Shown in pieces: positions 8,186 to 18,052 of a stretch of DNA of 18,190 nt. Numbering within the stretch: the stretch's first letter is position 1; each line of letters begins with the position of its first letter. Origin of the DNA: an uncultured Sutterella sp. (GTDB lineage: Bacteria > Pseudomonadota > Gammaproteobacteria > Burkholderiales > Burkholderiaceae_F). Below the pieces are notes generated by a model. That model was given only the letters and a program-made list of their open reading frames with translations. It ran no database searches and was not told the origin of the DNA. The stretch lies in contig CAKQKT010000028.1 of assembly GCA_934249275.1 (NCBI GenBank), positions 1-18,190 of the forward strand, written 5' to 3'. The position numbers and the translations under genes are program-made.

Positions 8186-9112
8186 TTACTGTTCGAAGTA
8201 GTTGAGAAGCGCTTCCTTCGTGACGAGGAAGACCTGGTCGTCGCCGCCCGAGGTGGTGAGCCAGGTGATTTCGAGGCCCGGGAACGTTTCTTCGACGGCT
8301 TCGGCGCCGTCGCCAACTTCGACCACGATCATGCCGCCGTCATTGAGGTGTGCGGCAGCTTCGGGAAGCATGCGGCGCACGACGTCCATGCCGTCGTCGC
8401 CGGCGCCGAGCGCCATGGCGGGTTCGTGGCGGTATTCGGTGGGCAGCGCATCCATGCTGGCCTGCGTGACGTAGGGCGGGTTCGAGATGATGAGGTCGAA
8501 CGTGCGGCCCTGCAGGTTTTCAAAGAGGTCGCCCTGAACGAGTTCGAGCGTTTCCTCCATGCCGTAGTCGCGGCGGTTGATCTTGGCGACTTCAAGCGCG
8601 TCGGGCGAAAGATCGGAGCCCGTCACCTCGGCGTTCGGGAAGGTGCCCTGAGCGAGGATGGCGAGGCAGCCCGAACCCGTGCAGAGGTCGAGCACGCTGC
8701 CGACTTCATAGGGATCCTCAACCCAGGGAGCGAGATCTTCTTCGAGAAGTTCGGCAATGTAGGAGCGCGGAATCAGGGCGCGTTCATCAATATAGAAGCG
8801 GTGTTCGGTGAGCCAGGCTTCGCGCAGCAGGTAGGCGGTCGGGACCTTCTCGTGGACGCGGCGGTCGATGAGGTGAACGAGACGGGAGAGCTCGTTGTGC
8901 GTGAGCGCAGCGTCGAGGAACATGTCGAAGTGATCGAACGGAAGCTTGAGGCCGCGGCAGATGAGGAAGGAGGATTCCTCCCAGCTGTCGGGAGAGCCGT
9001 GACCGTAAGAGATATCCGCGTTCTCCATTTCAGTGATAGCCCAGCGGAAGACGTCGCGGATGGTCTTCAGATTGTGAATGGGGTCATCAAGCAGCGGAGC
9101 AATTTCGTACAT
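8186..9112 (-). CDS. prmB: Ribosomal protein L3 N5-glutamine methyltransferase
   Basis: SAM-dependent enzyme that methylates a glutamine of ribosomal protein uL3, acting in the cytoplasm during ribosome assembly. The protein is 308 residues, close to E. coli PrmB (310). The N-terminal recognition region contains YGHG and FYIDERALIPRS, as in PrmB and distinct from release-factor methylase PrmC. The SAM site is DLCTGSGC (142-149), and the catalytic NPPY is at 211-214, followed by the EYRHEP segment. The ATG has only a weak upstream Shine-Dalgarno. It is first gene of a two-gene unit with yheS, and an intrinsic-terminator-like hairpin lies just before its start, suggesting regulated read-through. 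Confidence 0.92.
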   Translation of the reverse strand: MYEIAPLLDDPIHNLKTIRDVFRWAITEMENADISYGHGSPDSWEESSFLICRGLKLPFDHFDMFLDAALTHNELSRLVHLIDRRVHEKVPTAYLLREAWLTEHRFYIDERALIPRSYIAELLEEDLAPWVEDPYEVGSVLDLCTGSGCLAILAQGTFPNAEVTGSDLSPDALEVAKINRRDYGMEETLELVQGDLFENLQGRTFDLIISNPPYVTQASMDALPTEYRHEPAMALGAGDDGMDVVRRMLPEAAAHLNDGGMIVVEVGDGAEAVEETFPGLEITWLTTSGGDDQVFLVTKEALLNYFEQ

Positions 9113-9125
9113 GGCGGTATCCAGT

Positions 9126-9155
9126 AAAAAGGCAGGCGCTCAATGAAGCGCTTGC
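9126..9155 (-). terminator. Intrinsic-terminator-like hairpin in the prmB leader
   Basis: On the minus strand GCA, a mismatch, GCGCT, a 6-nt loop, AGCGC, a mismatch, TGC, then CTTTTT. The arms are 9132-9140 and 9147-9155; the T-run is the complement of 9126-9130. The T-run ends 13 nt before the prmB ATG. No complete minus-strand gene lies upstream, so an attenuator role fits better than a terminator for a preceding gene. Confidence 0.6.
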
Positions 9156-9238
9156 GGGATCGCAGAAAAGGGAAGGTGCGCAGACGGAGCTTCTGCAATG
9201 AAGAGCCGTACGGGCGCGTCTTCGGCAATGTTCGACAT
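9140..9238 (-). CDS. Possible 32-codon leader ORF before prmB (doubtful)
   Basis: An ATG frame of 32 residues ending LPFSAIPQALH, whose TGA falls in the loop side of the hairpin before prmB. That is the position expected of an attenuation leader peptide. There is no clear ribosome site, no run of one regulatory amino acid, and the ATG overlaps the best -10 candidate (9237-9242), so a transcript from that promoter would not include it. Probably chance, kept because of its position. Confidence 0.15.
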   Translation of the reverse strand: MSNIAEDAPVRLFIAEAPSAHLPFSAIPQALH

Positions 9239-9242
9239 TATA
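9237..9242 (-). promoter_or_regulatory. Candidate -10 element for prmB-yheS
   Basis: A perfect TATAAT on the minus strand, about 125 bp upstream of the prmB ATG in the divergent gap with smc. A good -35 hexamer at 16-18 nt was not found. If used, the transcript would have a leader of roughly 115-120 nt containing the hairpin at 9126-9155. Confidence 0.4.
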
Positions 9243-9316
9243 AGGGTGCCGGGACTGTCGTTCTCATCCGCAGAGCGGGGCGGGCGAGGAGGCGTGTGTG
9301 TTCGGCGGGCCTCAAT

Positions 9317-9322
9317 TACAAT
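9317..9322 (+). promoter_or_regulatory. Candidate -10 element for smc
   Basis: TACAAT on the plus strand, 48 bp before the TTG start of smc. The -35 region is poor. It lies downstream of the longer-frame ATG at 9298, which supports the TTG start. Confidence 0.4.
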
Positions 9323-9369
9323 GGACGAAGTTTTTCATCAACCTTGCCGCATCAACCGAGGAGGCATTC

Positions 9370-12300
9370 TTGCGCTTACGTCAGATCAAGCTCGCAGGCT
9401 TCAAGAGCTTCGCCGATCCGGCGCTCATCGAGCTCGAGCATCCCGTCGTCGGGATCGTCGGGCCCAACGGCTGCGGCAAGTCAAACATCATTGACGCCGT
9501 GCGATGGGTGCTCGGCGAGGCGCGCGTATCCGAATTGCGCGGTTCGTCCTCCATGCGCGAGCTGATCTTTGCCGGTTCAACGACTCGTCATGCGCTCGGA
9601 CGCGCCAGCGTCGAGCTCATTCTCATGAATGATGACGGCCGTCTCAAGGGACCGTGGGCCGAATTTGCTGAAATCAGCGTGAAGCGCGTTGTGACTTCTG
9701 AAGGCCAGTCCGCCTACTACATCAATCATCAGCAGGTTCGACGTCGCGACGTGCAGGAGATCTTTCTCGGCACAGGACTTGGCCCCCGCAGCTACGCCAT
9801 CATCTCCCAAGGGATGATCTCGAACTTCATTCGGGCAAAGCCCGAGGAAATGCGCGTCTATCTAGAAGAGGCGGCGGGCGTCTCTCTTTATCGCGAACGC
9901 CGCAAGGAGACGGAGTCGCTTCTTGCTCAGACGAGGGGCAACCTTGATCGTGTCCGCGACATGCAGGCTGTCAAGGAAGAGGAGGCTGCAAGACTTGAGG
10001 GCGAGGCCGAGCTTGCCAGAAAGTGGAAGGCGCTTGTTGACGAACGCACTGCCGCAGAATCCCTTTGGTACTGGCTTCAGTATGAGGATGTAAGAAAGAC
10101 GCTGGATGGGCTTGCCGCCGAGATAGCCCGCTGCGAGGCCGGCATTGAGGAAAAGAAGGCGGAGGCCGTTCGCGAGGCGGCCTCGCTGCCGGCGCTTGAA
10201 ACCGCTGCGCGGGAGGCAGAAGCCAGAGAGGCGGAAGCTGCTTCGGGTCTTCGTCAGGCCGAGCGAGCGCTTACCGAAGCAGAGGCCGAGGAGAGACGCC
10301 AGCGTGAGCGAAGAGCAGAGGCGGAAAGAACCGCGGCCGAAGCCCGCGAGGCGAAGGATGCCAAGGAAAGGCGTCTTGCCGAGACGGCTGCTGCGAAGGC
10401 AGCGCAGGCGGATGAGACCGCTTCGCTCGAAGAGGTGCTGGCACTCTCTGATGAAGAGGAAGCGGTGGCCGAAGAGGAGGTTTTCGCCGCAGAGGATGCC
10501 CTCAACGAGGTTAATGCCAGGGCGGCCGATGCTCGAAAAGCCGAGTCCGATGCGAAGGCTCAGGCCCGTGTGGCGCTTGCGCGTCTTGAAGCTGCGGAAA
10601 AGCGTGCCGAAGATCTCAAGCAGCGGCTTTTGAGGTTTGCCGCCTCTGAAAAAACGTTCGAGGCTCCCGACAAGGCCGCTATTGAAGCGCTGGCGCTCGA
10701 CCATGAGGAGGCCGAGGCTTTTGCTGAGGAGGCGCGAGCTCGCGAAGAGGAGGCCGCAGCGGCGGCTGAGGATGCCAGACGCTTGCGCGACGCTAAAAAC
10801 GAGGCCTACTTTTCGGCTTTGGCTGAGGAGAAGGAGGCGGCGGCGAGGCTTGATGCTCTTGAAGCGCTTGAAGCGGGTGCGCAGGCGAAGGGAAAGCTCG
10901 CCGATTTCGAAGCTTCCGAAGGTCTGGACGGACTTCCCCGCATGTCCGAAATGCTGTCGGCTGATCCTGATTGGGTGACGGCTGTCGAAGCCGTCGTCGG
11001 AGAAAGACTGGGCGCAAGATTCTTGAGCCTCCTGGCCATGGCGCAGGGCTATGAAGGCCGGAGGCCGCCGGCTGTTGTTTCGTTTGTCGAGCGCGGGGAG
11101 GCTGAGGCTTCGGTTCCGGCTCTTGAATTGAACGGAATGAGGCTTGAGCCTCTGGCCTCTCGAGTCGAATGCCGCTCAAGCGATGCTTCGGCTGCGATGG
11201 CTGACGCTGTCGCAAATGTCTATTGCGTGAGGAATCTTTCCGAAGGATTGTCTCTCAGGACTGCTCTGCCCGATGGCGTGGTGCTTGTGACCCCGCGAGG
11301 CGACCGTCTGACGCGCAGAAGCCTTGTGGTCTGGACGGCAAGCGATCCTGGTCAGTCGGTGCTCTCGCGACAGCAGGAGATTTCTAATCTTCGTGAGCGT
11401 CTCTACGCACTCGAAGAAAGACTGGGCACGCTGGATGCAGAAAGAAATTCGGCCCGTGCTGCGGCGGAAGCGGCCGAGCGAACGGCGCGAACGTCGGCTC
11501 AGGCTGCCCGTGCGGCGGAGGCTCGAGTCTCCGAGTTGAGGCTCAAGCTCAAGGCGGCGGAGGCGGCTGTCGCCGCTTATGAAGTACGCCTTGCCGATCT
11601 GCGCCGCAGCAGGGAGGAGCTCGAGGCTGAGGCTGAGGAGGCGAGGGCGCTTGCGGAAGAGGCGGGCGTCGTTGCCGATGATGCGGAGGATGCCGCAGGC
11701 AGGGCCGCACGGTCGGCCGCGGGCATACTGTCCGAACTGGCCAGGGCCGACATGCGCTTCAAGACAAAGTCGGCCGCGCTTTCCGACATTCGGCATAAGG
11801 CCGCGCTTGCCCGCGCGAAGCTCAAGCAGTACGCAGATTCTGCTCGTCTCTATGCACAGAGCGAAGAAGCCCTTAGGAACGACATTGCACGCGAGGAGGC
11901 GCGCATTGCCGAGGCTTCCAGACTTCTGGAGGAATGTGCCCGCGTGCTTGGCAATGATGCTTCGACAGCGGCATTGAAGATGCTGGAGGAGGCGGAGAAG
12001 ACCCATGTTCGTCGCCGTGACGAGACGGCGTCGGCCAGGCTCGCGCTTTCTGAGGCTCAGGGACGCTGGCAGGCGGCACAGGCTGACGTCATGCCGATGA
12101 CCGAGGCGCTTGGCGTCAAGCGTGTGGAACAGCAGATGAAGGAGAGTCTGCGCACTCAGTTTGATGAGCGTCTTGACGAACTCAAGGCGGATCGCGTCGA
12201 TCTGGCGCGGCGTGCGGCCGAGCGTCCGCTGAAGGCTCAAAGCCTTCGTGCCAAGGTTTTGAGGCTCATCAGCGAAATCGCCGGATTGGGACCGGTCAAT

Positions 12301-12897
12301 CATGCCGCGCTTGAGCACCTTGAGGCGGTGAGAAAAACGCTTGAAGCCACGGCTCGACAGGTGGCTGATCTTGAAAAGGGCATTGAAACTCTTGAGGCGG
12401 CGATTCGCAAGATTGATGCGGAGACCCGAGGGCGACTCAGAGAGACCTTTGAAGAGGTGAACGGCCATTTCGGCGAGACGTTTTCCGAGCTTTTCGGAGG
12501 CGGCGCCGCCTCGCTCGTCATGTCCGGGGAGGATGTGCTTGATGCGGGCGTTGAAGTGAAGGCCCAGCCGCCCGGCAAAAAGAATGCGAGCGTGAAGCTG
12601 CTTTCGGGCGGCGAGCAGGCTCTGGCGGCGACGGCGCTAGTTTTTGCAATCTTCAAGCTCAATCCCGCACCCTTCTGTCTTCTTGATGAAGTGGATGCTC
12701 CGCTCGATGAGGCGAATCAGGCGAGACTGGCGGGGCTTTGCAGACGGATGTCGACTGATACGCAGTTCCTCATGATTACTCATCACCGCGTGACGATGGA
12801 GTTCGCTGGGGCGCTAGTGGGCGTCACGATGAAGGAGCCCGGCGTGAGCCGCGTGGTGAGCGTCGACATCGAAAATGCAGTGAAGATGACCAATTGA
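9370..12897 (+). CDS. smc: Chromosome partition protein Smc
   Basis: Structural-maintenance-of-chromosomes ATPase, which dimerises and compacts and segregates the chromosome, normally with ScpA and ScpB (not in this window). From the TTG start it has 1175 residues, a usual bacterial Smc length. The N-terminal ATPase half begins (M)RLRQIKLAGFKSF and has Walker A GPNGCGKSN (Lys37). Ala/Glu-rich coiled coil flanks a hinge at about 515-665. The C-terminal half has the signature LSGGEQ (from 1078) and Walker B CLLDEVDAPLD (Asp1106, Glu1107). The TTG is chosen because GAGGAGG precedes it at 5 nt and the family N-terminus starts there; the upstream in-frame ATG at 9298 adds 24 unrelated residues and precedes the likely -10. 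zipA follows after 111 bp. Confidence 0.95.
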   Translation: MRLRQIKLAGFKSFADPALIELEHPVVGIVGPNGCGKSNIIDAVRWVLGEARVSELRGSSSMRELIFAGSTTRHALGRASVELILMNDDGRLKGPWAEFAEISVKRVVTSEGQSAYYINHQQVRRRDVQEIFLGTGLGPRSYAIISQGMISNFIRAKPEEMRVYLEEAAGVSLYRERRKETESLLAQTRGNLDRVRDMQAVKEEEAARLEGEAELARKWKALVDERTAAESLWYWLQYEDVRKTLDGLAAEIARCEAGIEEKKAEAVREAASLPALETAAREAEAREAEAASGLRQAERALTEAEAEERRQRERRAEAERTAAEAREAKDAKERRLAETAAAKAAQADETASLEEVLALSDEEEAVAEEEVFAAEDALNEVNARAADARKAESDAKAQARVALARLEAAEKRAEDLKQRLLRFAASEKTFEAPDKAAIEALALDHEEAEAFAEEARAREEEAAAAAEDARRLRDAKNEAYFSALAEEKEAAARLDALEALEAGAQAKGKLADFEASEGLDGLPRMSEMLSADPDWVTAVEAVVGERLGARFLSLLAMAQGYEGRRPPAVVSFVERGEAEASVPALELNGMRLEPLASRVECRSSDASAAMADAVANVYCVRNLSEGLSLRTALPDGVVLVTPRGDRLTRRSLVVWTASDPGQSVLSRQQEISNLRERLYALEERLGTLDAERNSARAAAEAAERTARTSAQAARAAEARVSELRLKLKAAEAAVAAYEVRLADLRRSREELEAEAEEARALAEEAGVVADDAEDAAGRAARSAAGILSELARADMRFKTKSAALSDIRHKAALARAKLKQYADSARLYAQSEEALRNDIAREEARIAEASRLLEECARVLGNDASTAALKMLEEAEKTHVRRRDETASARLALSEAQGRWQAAQADVMPMTEALGVKRVEQQMKESLRTQFDERLDELKADRVDLARRAAERPLKAQSLRAKVLRLISEIAGLGPVNHAALEHLEAVRKTLEATARQVADLEKGIETLEAAIRKIDAETRGRLRETFEEVNGHFGETFSELFGGGAASLVMSGEDVLDAGVEVKAQPPGKKNASVKLLSGGEQALAATALVFAIFKLNPAPFCLLDEVDAPLDEANQARLAGLCRRMSTDTQFLMITHHRVTMEFAGALVGVTMKEPGVSRVVSVDIENAVKMTN

Positions 12898-12951
12898 GGC
12901 TTGAAAAGGCTTGCCGCGCACGCAATGCGTGGCGAATCGGAAAAATGTGCG

Positions 12952-12957
12952 TACAAT
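12952..12957 (+). promoter_or_regulatory. Candidate -10 element for zipA
   Basis: TACAAT, 51 bp before the zipA ATG; no strong -35 at the right distance. The same hexamer sits before smc. Transcription from here would begin close to the perfect hairpin at 12969-12985. Confidence 0.4.
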
Positions 12958-12968
12958 CAACAGAAGTT

Positions 12969-12985
12969 GCGCCCGCGTCGGGCGC
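12969..12985 (+). repeat. Perfect hairpin in the zipA 5' leader
   Basis: GCGCCCG and CGGGCGC, 7-bp arms with a CGT loop, and no T-run after it, so not a terminator. It would lie at the very 5' end of a transcript from the -10 at 12952-12957 and ends 23 nt before the zipA ATG. A second short inverted repeat, CACGCA/TGCGTG (12919-12931), lies upstream. Confidence 0.5.
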
Positions 12986-13008
12986 CTGCTAAGCCGGATA
13001 AATCTCAC

Positions 13009-14175
13009 ATGAGCCAGACTCAGATCATTCTTATTGTGGCCGCCCTGGTGGTCATTGCCTTTTTCTTTTGGCGCTCTATGCGTGAAGAGCGCCGCATGCG
13101 TGCCGGCCGCAAGGGCCGCCTGCAGGCGCGAGAATCTCGCCCGGACGTGCTTGAAGACGATAAGTCCGAGTCCCGCGTCGAACCTCAGATTGATGATGCT
13201 AAGGATGCCGAGCCGAATGCTTCGGCAGCGCAGACCGATGCCGACGACCTGCCTTCTGAAAAGCCTCCTGTTTACGAAAAGCTGGCTGAAGAGCAGAAGG
13301 CTCGCCTTGAGCGCGAAGCATCTGAAGGCAGCAAGGCAAATCGCATTGCCGGTGTTGAAAAGCCGCCCGTCGATCACGGCATTCAGTGGGTCCTGGATGT
13401 GACGCCATACGAGGGAAAAACCTTCCCGCTCGGTGCCATGGATTCTCTTGTTACGCAGATTCGCCAGCTTGAGCTTCCGCTTCCCGTGGCAATTTGGGCA
13501 AAGTCCGCAGAGGACGGTCTCTACTATCCGTCCGAATGCCTGCCGGCCGAGGCGGTGCATCTTGTCGCAACCATTCTCATTGCCAACCGTGCTGCGGTGC
13601 TTGACGAGGTTTCCGCTTCGAGCTTCCTTCAGGTGCTTGAGCAGACTGCCGCACAGAACGAGGTTGACGTGCGCACGTCCTGCGATATGAAGAAGGCGAT
13701 TGCGACTGCAGTCCAAATCTCCCGCTTCATCCATTACTACGACAAGGTTATTGAAGTTGCAATCGTGCCGGCGCCTCGTGAAAACGGGCTTACGCTTGAT
13801 GAGGTGACGAAGGTTGCCGAAGGTGCCGGCTTTGCAAGCGCCAGCGGCCGCTGGGAGCTTCGCGTGGATGAAAGTTCCAAGGAGCCCCTGATGACGCTTT
13901 CTCTTGCTGGGGCGGATGTCTCTCAGCTTCGTCTGGCCTTTGACGTGCCGCTTGCCAATATTCCGCGAGGAGACCTCAAGCGCTTCTTCCAGCTCGCCAA
14001 TCACATTGCCTGCCATCTCGGCGGTGTTTGGGTCGATGGCGCGGGCAAGCGCATTGAGGCTTCCGGCGCCTTGATTCTTCAGGATGAGATTGAGCATCAG
14101 GATGCGCAGATGACCGCCAGCGGCGTGCGTCCGGGTTCTGATCGCGCAAGACTCCTCTTTTCGAGAAGCGCCTGA
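13009..14175 (+). CDS. zipA: Cell division protein ZipA (FtsZ-interacting)
   Basis: Inner-membrane division protein that tethers FtsZ at the septum. It has 388 residues: an N-terminal anchor (about 4-22, IILIVAALVVIAFFFW), a basic stretch just inside (RSMREERRMRAGRKGR), an acidic, disordered linker (about 40-110), and a C-terminal globular region (about 120-375) that matches the ZipA FtsZ-binding domain, beginning near GIQWVLDVTPYEG. The ATG at the start of the anchor is chosen; the open frame extends 36 codons upstream through the leader hairpin with no ribosome site. The ribosome site before the ATG is weak. The position between smc and ligA is the standard betaproteobacterial arrangement. 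The linker is shorter than in many ZipA proteins. Confidence 0.88.
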   Translation: MSQTQIILIVAALVVIAFFFWRSMREERRMRAGRKGRLQARESRPDVLEDDKSESRVEPQIDDAKDAEPNASAAQTDADDLPSEKPPVYEKLAEEQKARLEREASEGSKANRIAGVEKPPVDHGIQWVLDVTPYEGKTFPLGAMDSLVTQIRQLELPLPVAIWAKSAEDGLYYPSECLPAEAVHLVATILIANRAAVLDEVSASSFLQVLEQTAAQNEVDVRTSCDMKKAIATAVQISRFIHYYDKVIEVAIVPAPRENGLTLDEVTKVAEGAGFASASGRWELRVDESSKEPLMTLSLAGADVSQLRLAFDVPLANIPRGDLKRFFQLANHIACHLGGVWVDGAGKRIEASGALILQDEIEHQDAQMTASGVRPGSDRARLLFSRSA

Positions 14176-16572
<2,397 letters not shown>

Positions 16573-16590
16573 GAAATTGGAGAAAAAACG

Positions 16591-17352
16591 ATGTTTGCAC
16601 TGATTGGCGGATCCGGCTTCACTGGGAACAACGTCATTGAGGACAGCGAGGAAGTTGAGATTTCGACGCCTTGGGGTGCGCCGAGCGCTCCGCTTGTCTT
16701 CGGCCGCTTGGGCGGCACGCCCATTGTCTTTCTTCGCCGACATGGCGTGAGGCATGAGTTTGCTCCGCACCGGGTTCCGTATCGCGCCAATCTCTGGGCG
16801 CTTCAGAAGGTCAAGGTCGACGGCGTGATCGCCGTGGGAACCGTCGGCGGCGCAGCTCCCGACATGGGGCCGGGCCGAATCGCGGTGCCTGATCAGCTTC
16901 TTGACTATACGTGGGGGCGCGAAGTCACTTATTACGACGATTTCGGTGCCGCCGGCATGAAGCATGTCGATATGACGTGGCCCTTCGATCGTGCGCTGAG
17001 TGCGCGTCTGATAAAGGCGGCCCAGAGGCTTGGAACCGATGTGAGAACGACGGGCGTCTATGCCTGCACGCAGGGCCCCAGGCTTGAAACCGCTGCTGAA
17101 GTGAAGCGCATGCATCGTGACGGAGCTGACATGATCGGCATGACGCTCTATCCCGAATGCGCGCTGGCGCGGGAACTGGATCTGCCGTTTGCAGGGATCT
17201 GCGTTTCGGTCAATCACGCTGCGGGCATGGGGGACTGTGCTGACCAAATCGACTTTGCTTCGCTTGAGGCGTCGCTTGCCCGGGCTGTTCAGGGTGTGGT
17301 CGAAATCGTGAAGGAGACCGTACGCGAATCGGCGGAAGGAGATGGAAAATGA
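16591..17352 (+). CDS. S-methyl-5'-thioinosine (or thioadenosine) phosphorylase
   Basis: Purine nucleoside phosphorylase family enzyme that cleaves methylthio-nucleosides with phosphate, recycling the by-product of spermidine synthesis. The protein is 253 residues. It shows the phosphate-site GGSGF start (6-10), RHG (50-52), PHRVPYRANLWAL (59-71), the YACTQGPRLET block (157-167) and MIGMT (181-185). It resembles Pseudomonas MTI phosphorylase (PA3004) more than human MTAP: where MTAP has an Asp that reads the 6-amino group, this protein has Asn208 in SVNHA, which favours a 6-oxopurine and hence thioinosine. That specificity is inference. The ATG has GGAG about 8 nt upstream, and its stop overlaps the def start (ATGA). 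Confidence 0.87.
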   Translation: MFALIGGSGFTGNNVIEDSEEVEISTPWGAPSAPLVFGRLGGTPIVFLRRHGVRHEFAPHRVPYRANLWALQKVKVDGVIAVGTVGGAAPDMGPGRIAVPDQLLDYTWGREVTYYDDFGAAGMKHVDMTWPFDRALSARLIKAAQRLGTDVRTTGVYACTQGPRLETAAEVKRMHRDGADMIGMTLYPECALARELDLPFAGICVSVNHAAGMGDCADQIDFASLEASLARAVQGVVEIVKETVRESAEGDGK

Positions 17353-17873
17353 TCCGCCCGGTCATGAAGATGGGCGAACCGGTCCTTCTTGACAAGGCAA
17401 TGCCCGTGGAGGCATTCGGGACGCCGGAACTTAGAAAGTTCGTTGCCGACATGTGGGAGACGATGGAGGCTGAAGGCGGCATAGGAATTGCAGCGCCTCA
17501 GGTGGGTGCGTCGCTTCAGATCGTCTGTTTCGGCAATAAGAAGAGCGAAGAGGCGGTCGGCGAAATGCATGTGCCTCAGACCGTGCTCATCAATCCCGTT
17601 GTCGAGCCTGTCGGCGACGAAGTGGCGAGCATGTGGGAGGGATGCCTGTCCGTGCCGGGAATGCGGGGACGCGTGACTCGTCCTGCAGTTGTGCGCTACA
17701 GCGGATATGACCTCGAAGGCGAAAGAATTGAAAGAACGGTTGAGGGCATGCATGCGAGAGTCGTGCTGCATGAGGTCGACCATCTGGACGGAATTCTCTA
17801 TCCGATGCGAATTGCCGATTGGCACGACTTCGGATATTCGGACGTGCTCTTTCCGAAGAAGCCCGAGGCTTGA
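17349..17873 (+). CDS. def: Peptide deformylase
   Basis: Removes the formyl group from the N-terminal methionine of new proteins at the ribosome exit. The protein is 174 residues. All three metal-site motifs are present: GIGIAAPQ (44-51), EGCLS with metal ligand Cys99, and HEVDH with His141, Glu142 and His145. The start overlaps the upstream phosphorylase stop by 4 bp (ATGA), so the two are translationally coupled. def is not next to fmt here, unlike the common def-fmt pairing; it is the last gene before the rRNA operon promoters. Confidence 0.95.
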   Translation: MIRPVMKMGEPVLLDKAMPVEAFGTPELRKFVADMWETMEAEGGIGIAAPQVGASLQIVCFGNKKSEEAVGEMHVPQTVLINPVVEPVGDEVASMWEGCLSVPGMRGRVTRPAVVRYSGYDLEGERIERTVEGMHARVVLHEVDHLDGILYPMRIADWHDFGYSDVLFPKKPEA

Positions 17874-17885
17874 TCCGAGGTGAGG

Positions 17886-17906
17886 ATACCGTATTTATGG
17901 TATTTT
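17886..17906 (+). terminator. Weak terminator-like hairpin after def
   Basis: ATACCGT (17886-17892) pairs with ATGGTAT (17897-17903, one G-T wobble) across a 4-nt loop, followed by TTTT. The stem is AT-rich and weak. The same stretch is placed like an A/T-rich UP element for the promoter at 17918, so the function is ambiguous. Confidence 0.4.
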
Positions 17907-17917
17907 GTGATTGTCTC

Positions 17918-17946
17918 TTGACAATCGTCTTTGAAAGGTATTTAAT
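17918..17946 (+). promoter_or_regulatory. rRNA operon promoter P1
   Basis: A consensus -35 TTGACA (17918-17923), a 17-nt spacer and a -10 TTTAAT (17941-17946). An A/T-rich stretch sits just upstream, as in UP elements of rRNA promoters. Confidence 0.8.
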
Positions 17947-17989
17947 TCACATCCTTCGCTGACGACAACGAGTCGCCAACGAAATGAAT

Positions 17990-18018
17990 TTGACAAAGAG
18001 TTGATGAGTTGCTAAACT
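17990..18018 (+). promoter_or_regulatory. rRNA operon promoter P2
   Basis: A consensus -35 TTGACA (17990-17995), a 17-nt spacer and a -10 TAAACT (18013-18018). It lies 72 bp after P1, the tandem layout common for rRNA operons. Confidence 0.8.
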
Positions 18019-18027
18019 TTCAATTCT

Positions 18028-18052
18028 GTGCTTTACAAAGCACTGCTCTTTA
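18028..18052 (+). promoter_or_regulatory. boxB-boxA antitermination signal of the rRNA operon
   Basis: A perfect 7-bp hairpin GTGCTTT/AAAGCAC (18028-18034 with 18037-18043), boxB-like, followed immediately by an exact boxA, TGCTCTTTA (18044-18052). BoxA recruits NusB and NusE so that polymerase reads through the untranslated rRNA operon. Confidence 0.9.

Noticed and set aside
7403..9127. 574-codon plus-strand open frame opposite yheS and prmB
   Set aside because: It spans parts of two well-identified minus-strand genes, has a shadow composition, and has no family likeness.
9862..12468. Minus-strand open frames (280 and 430 codons) inside smc
   Set aside because: Antisense to the Ala/Glu-rich coiled coil, which reads as Leu/Arg/Ser-rich on the other strand; no support for a gene.
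9600..12500. Repetitive GAG/GCG-rich texture resembling a tandem repeat
   Set aside because: It is explained by the Ala/Glu-rich coiled coils of Smc; no exact repeated unit is present.
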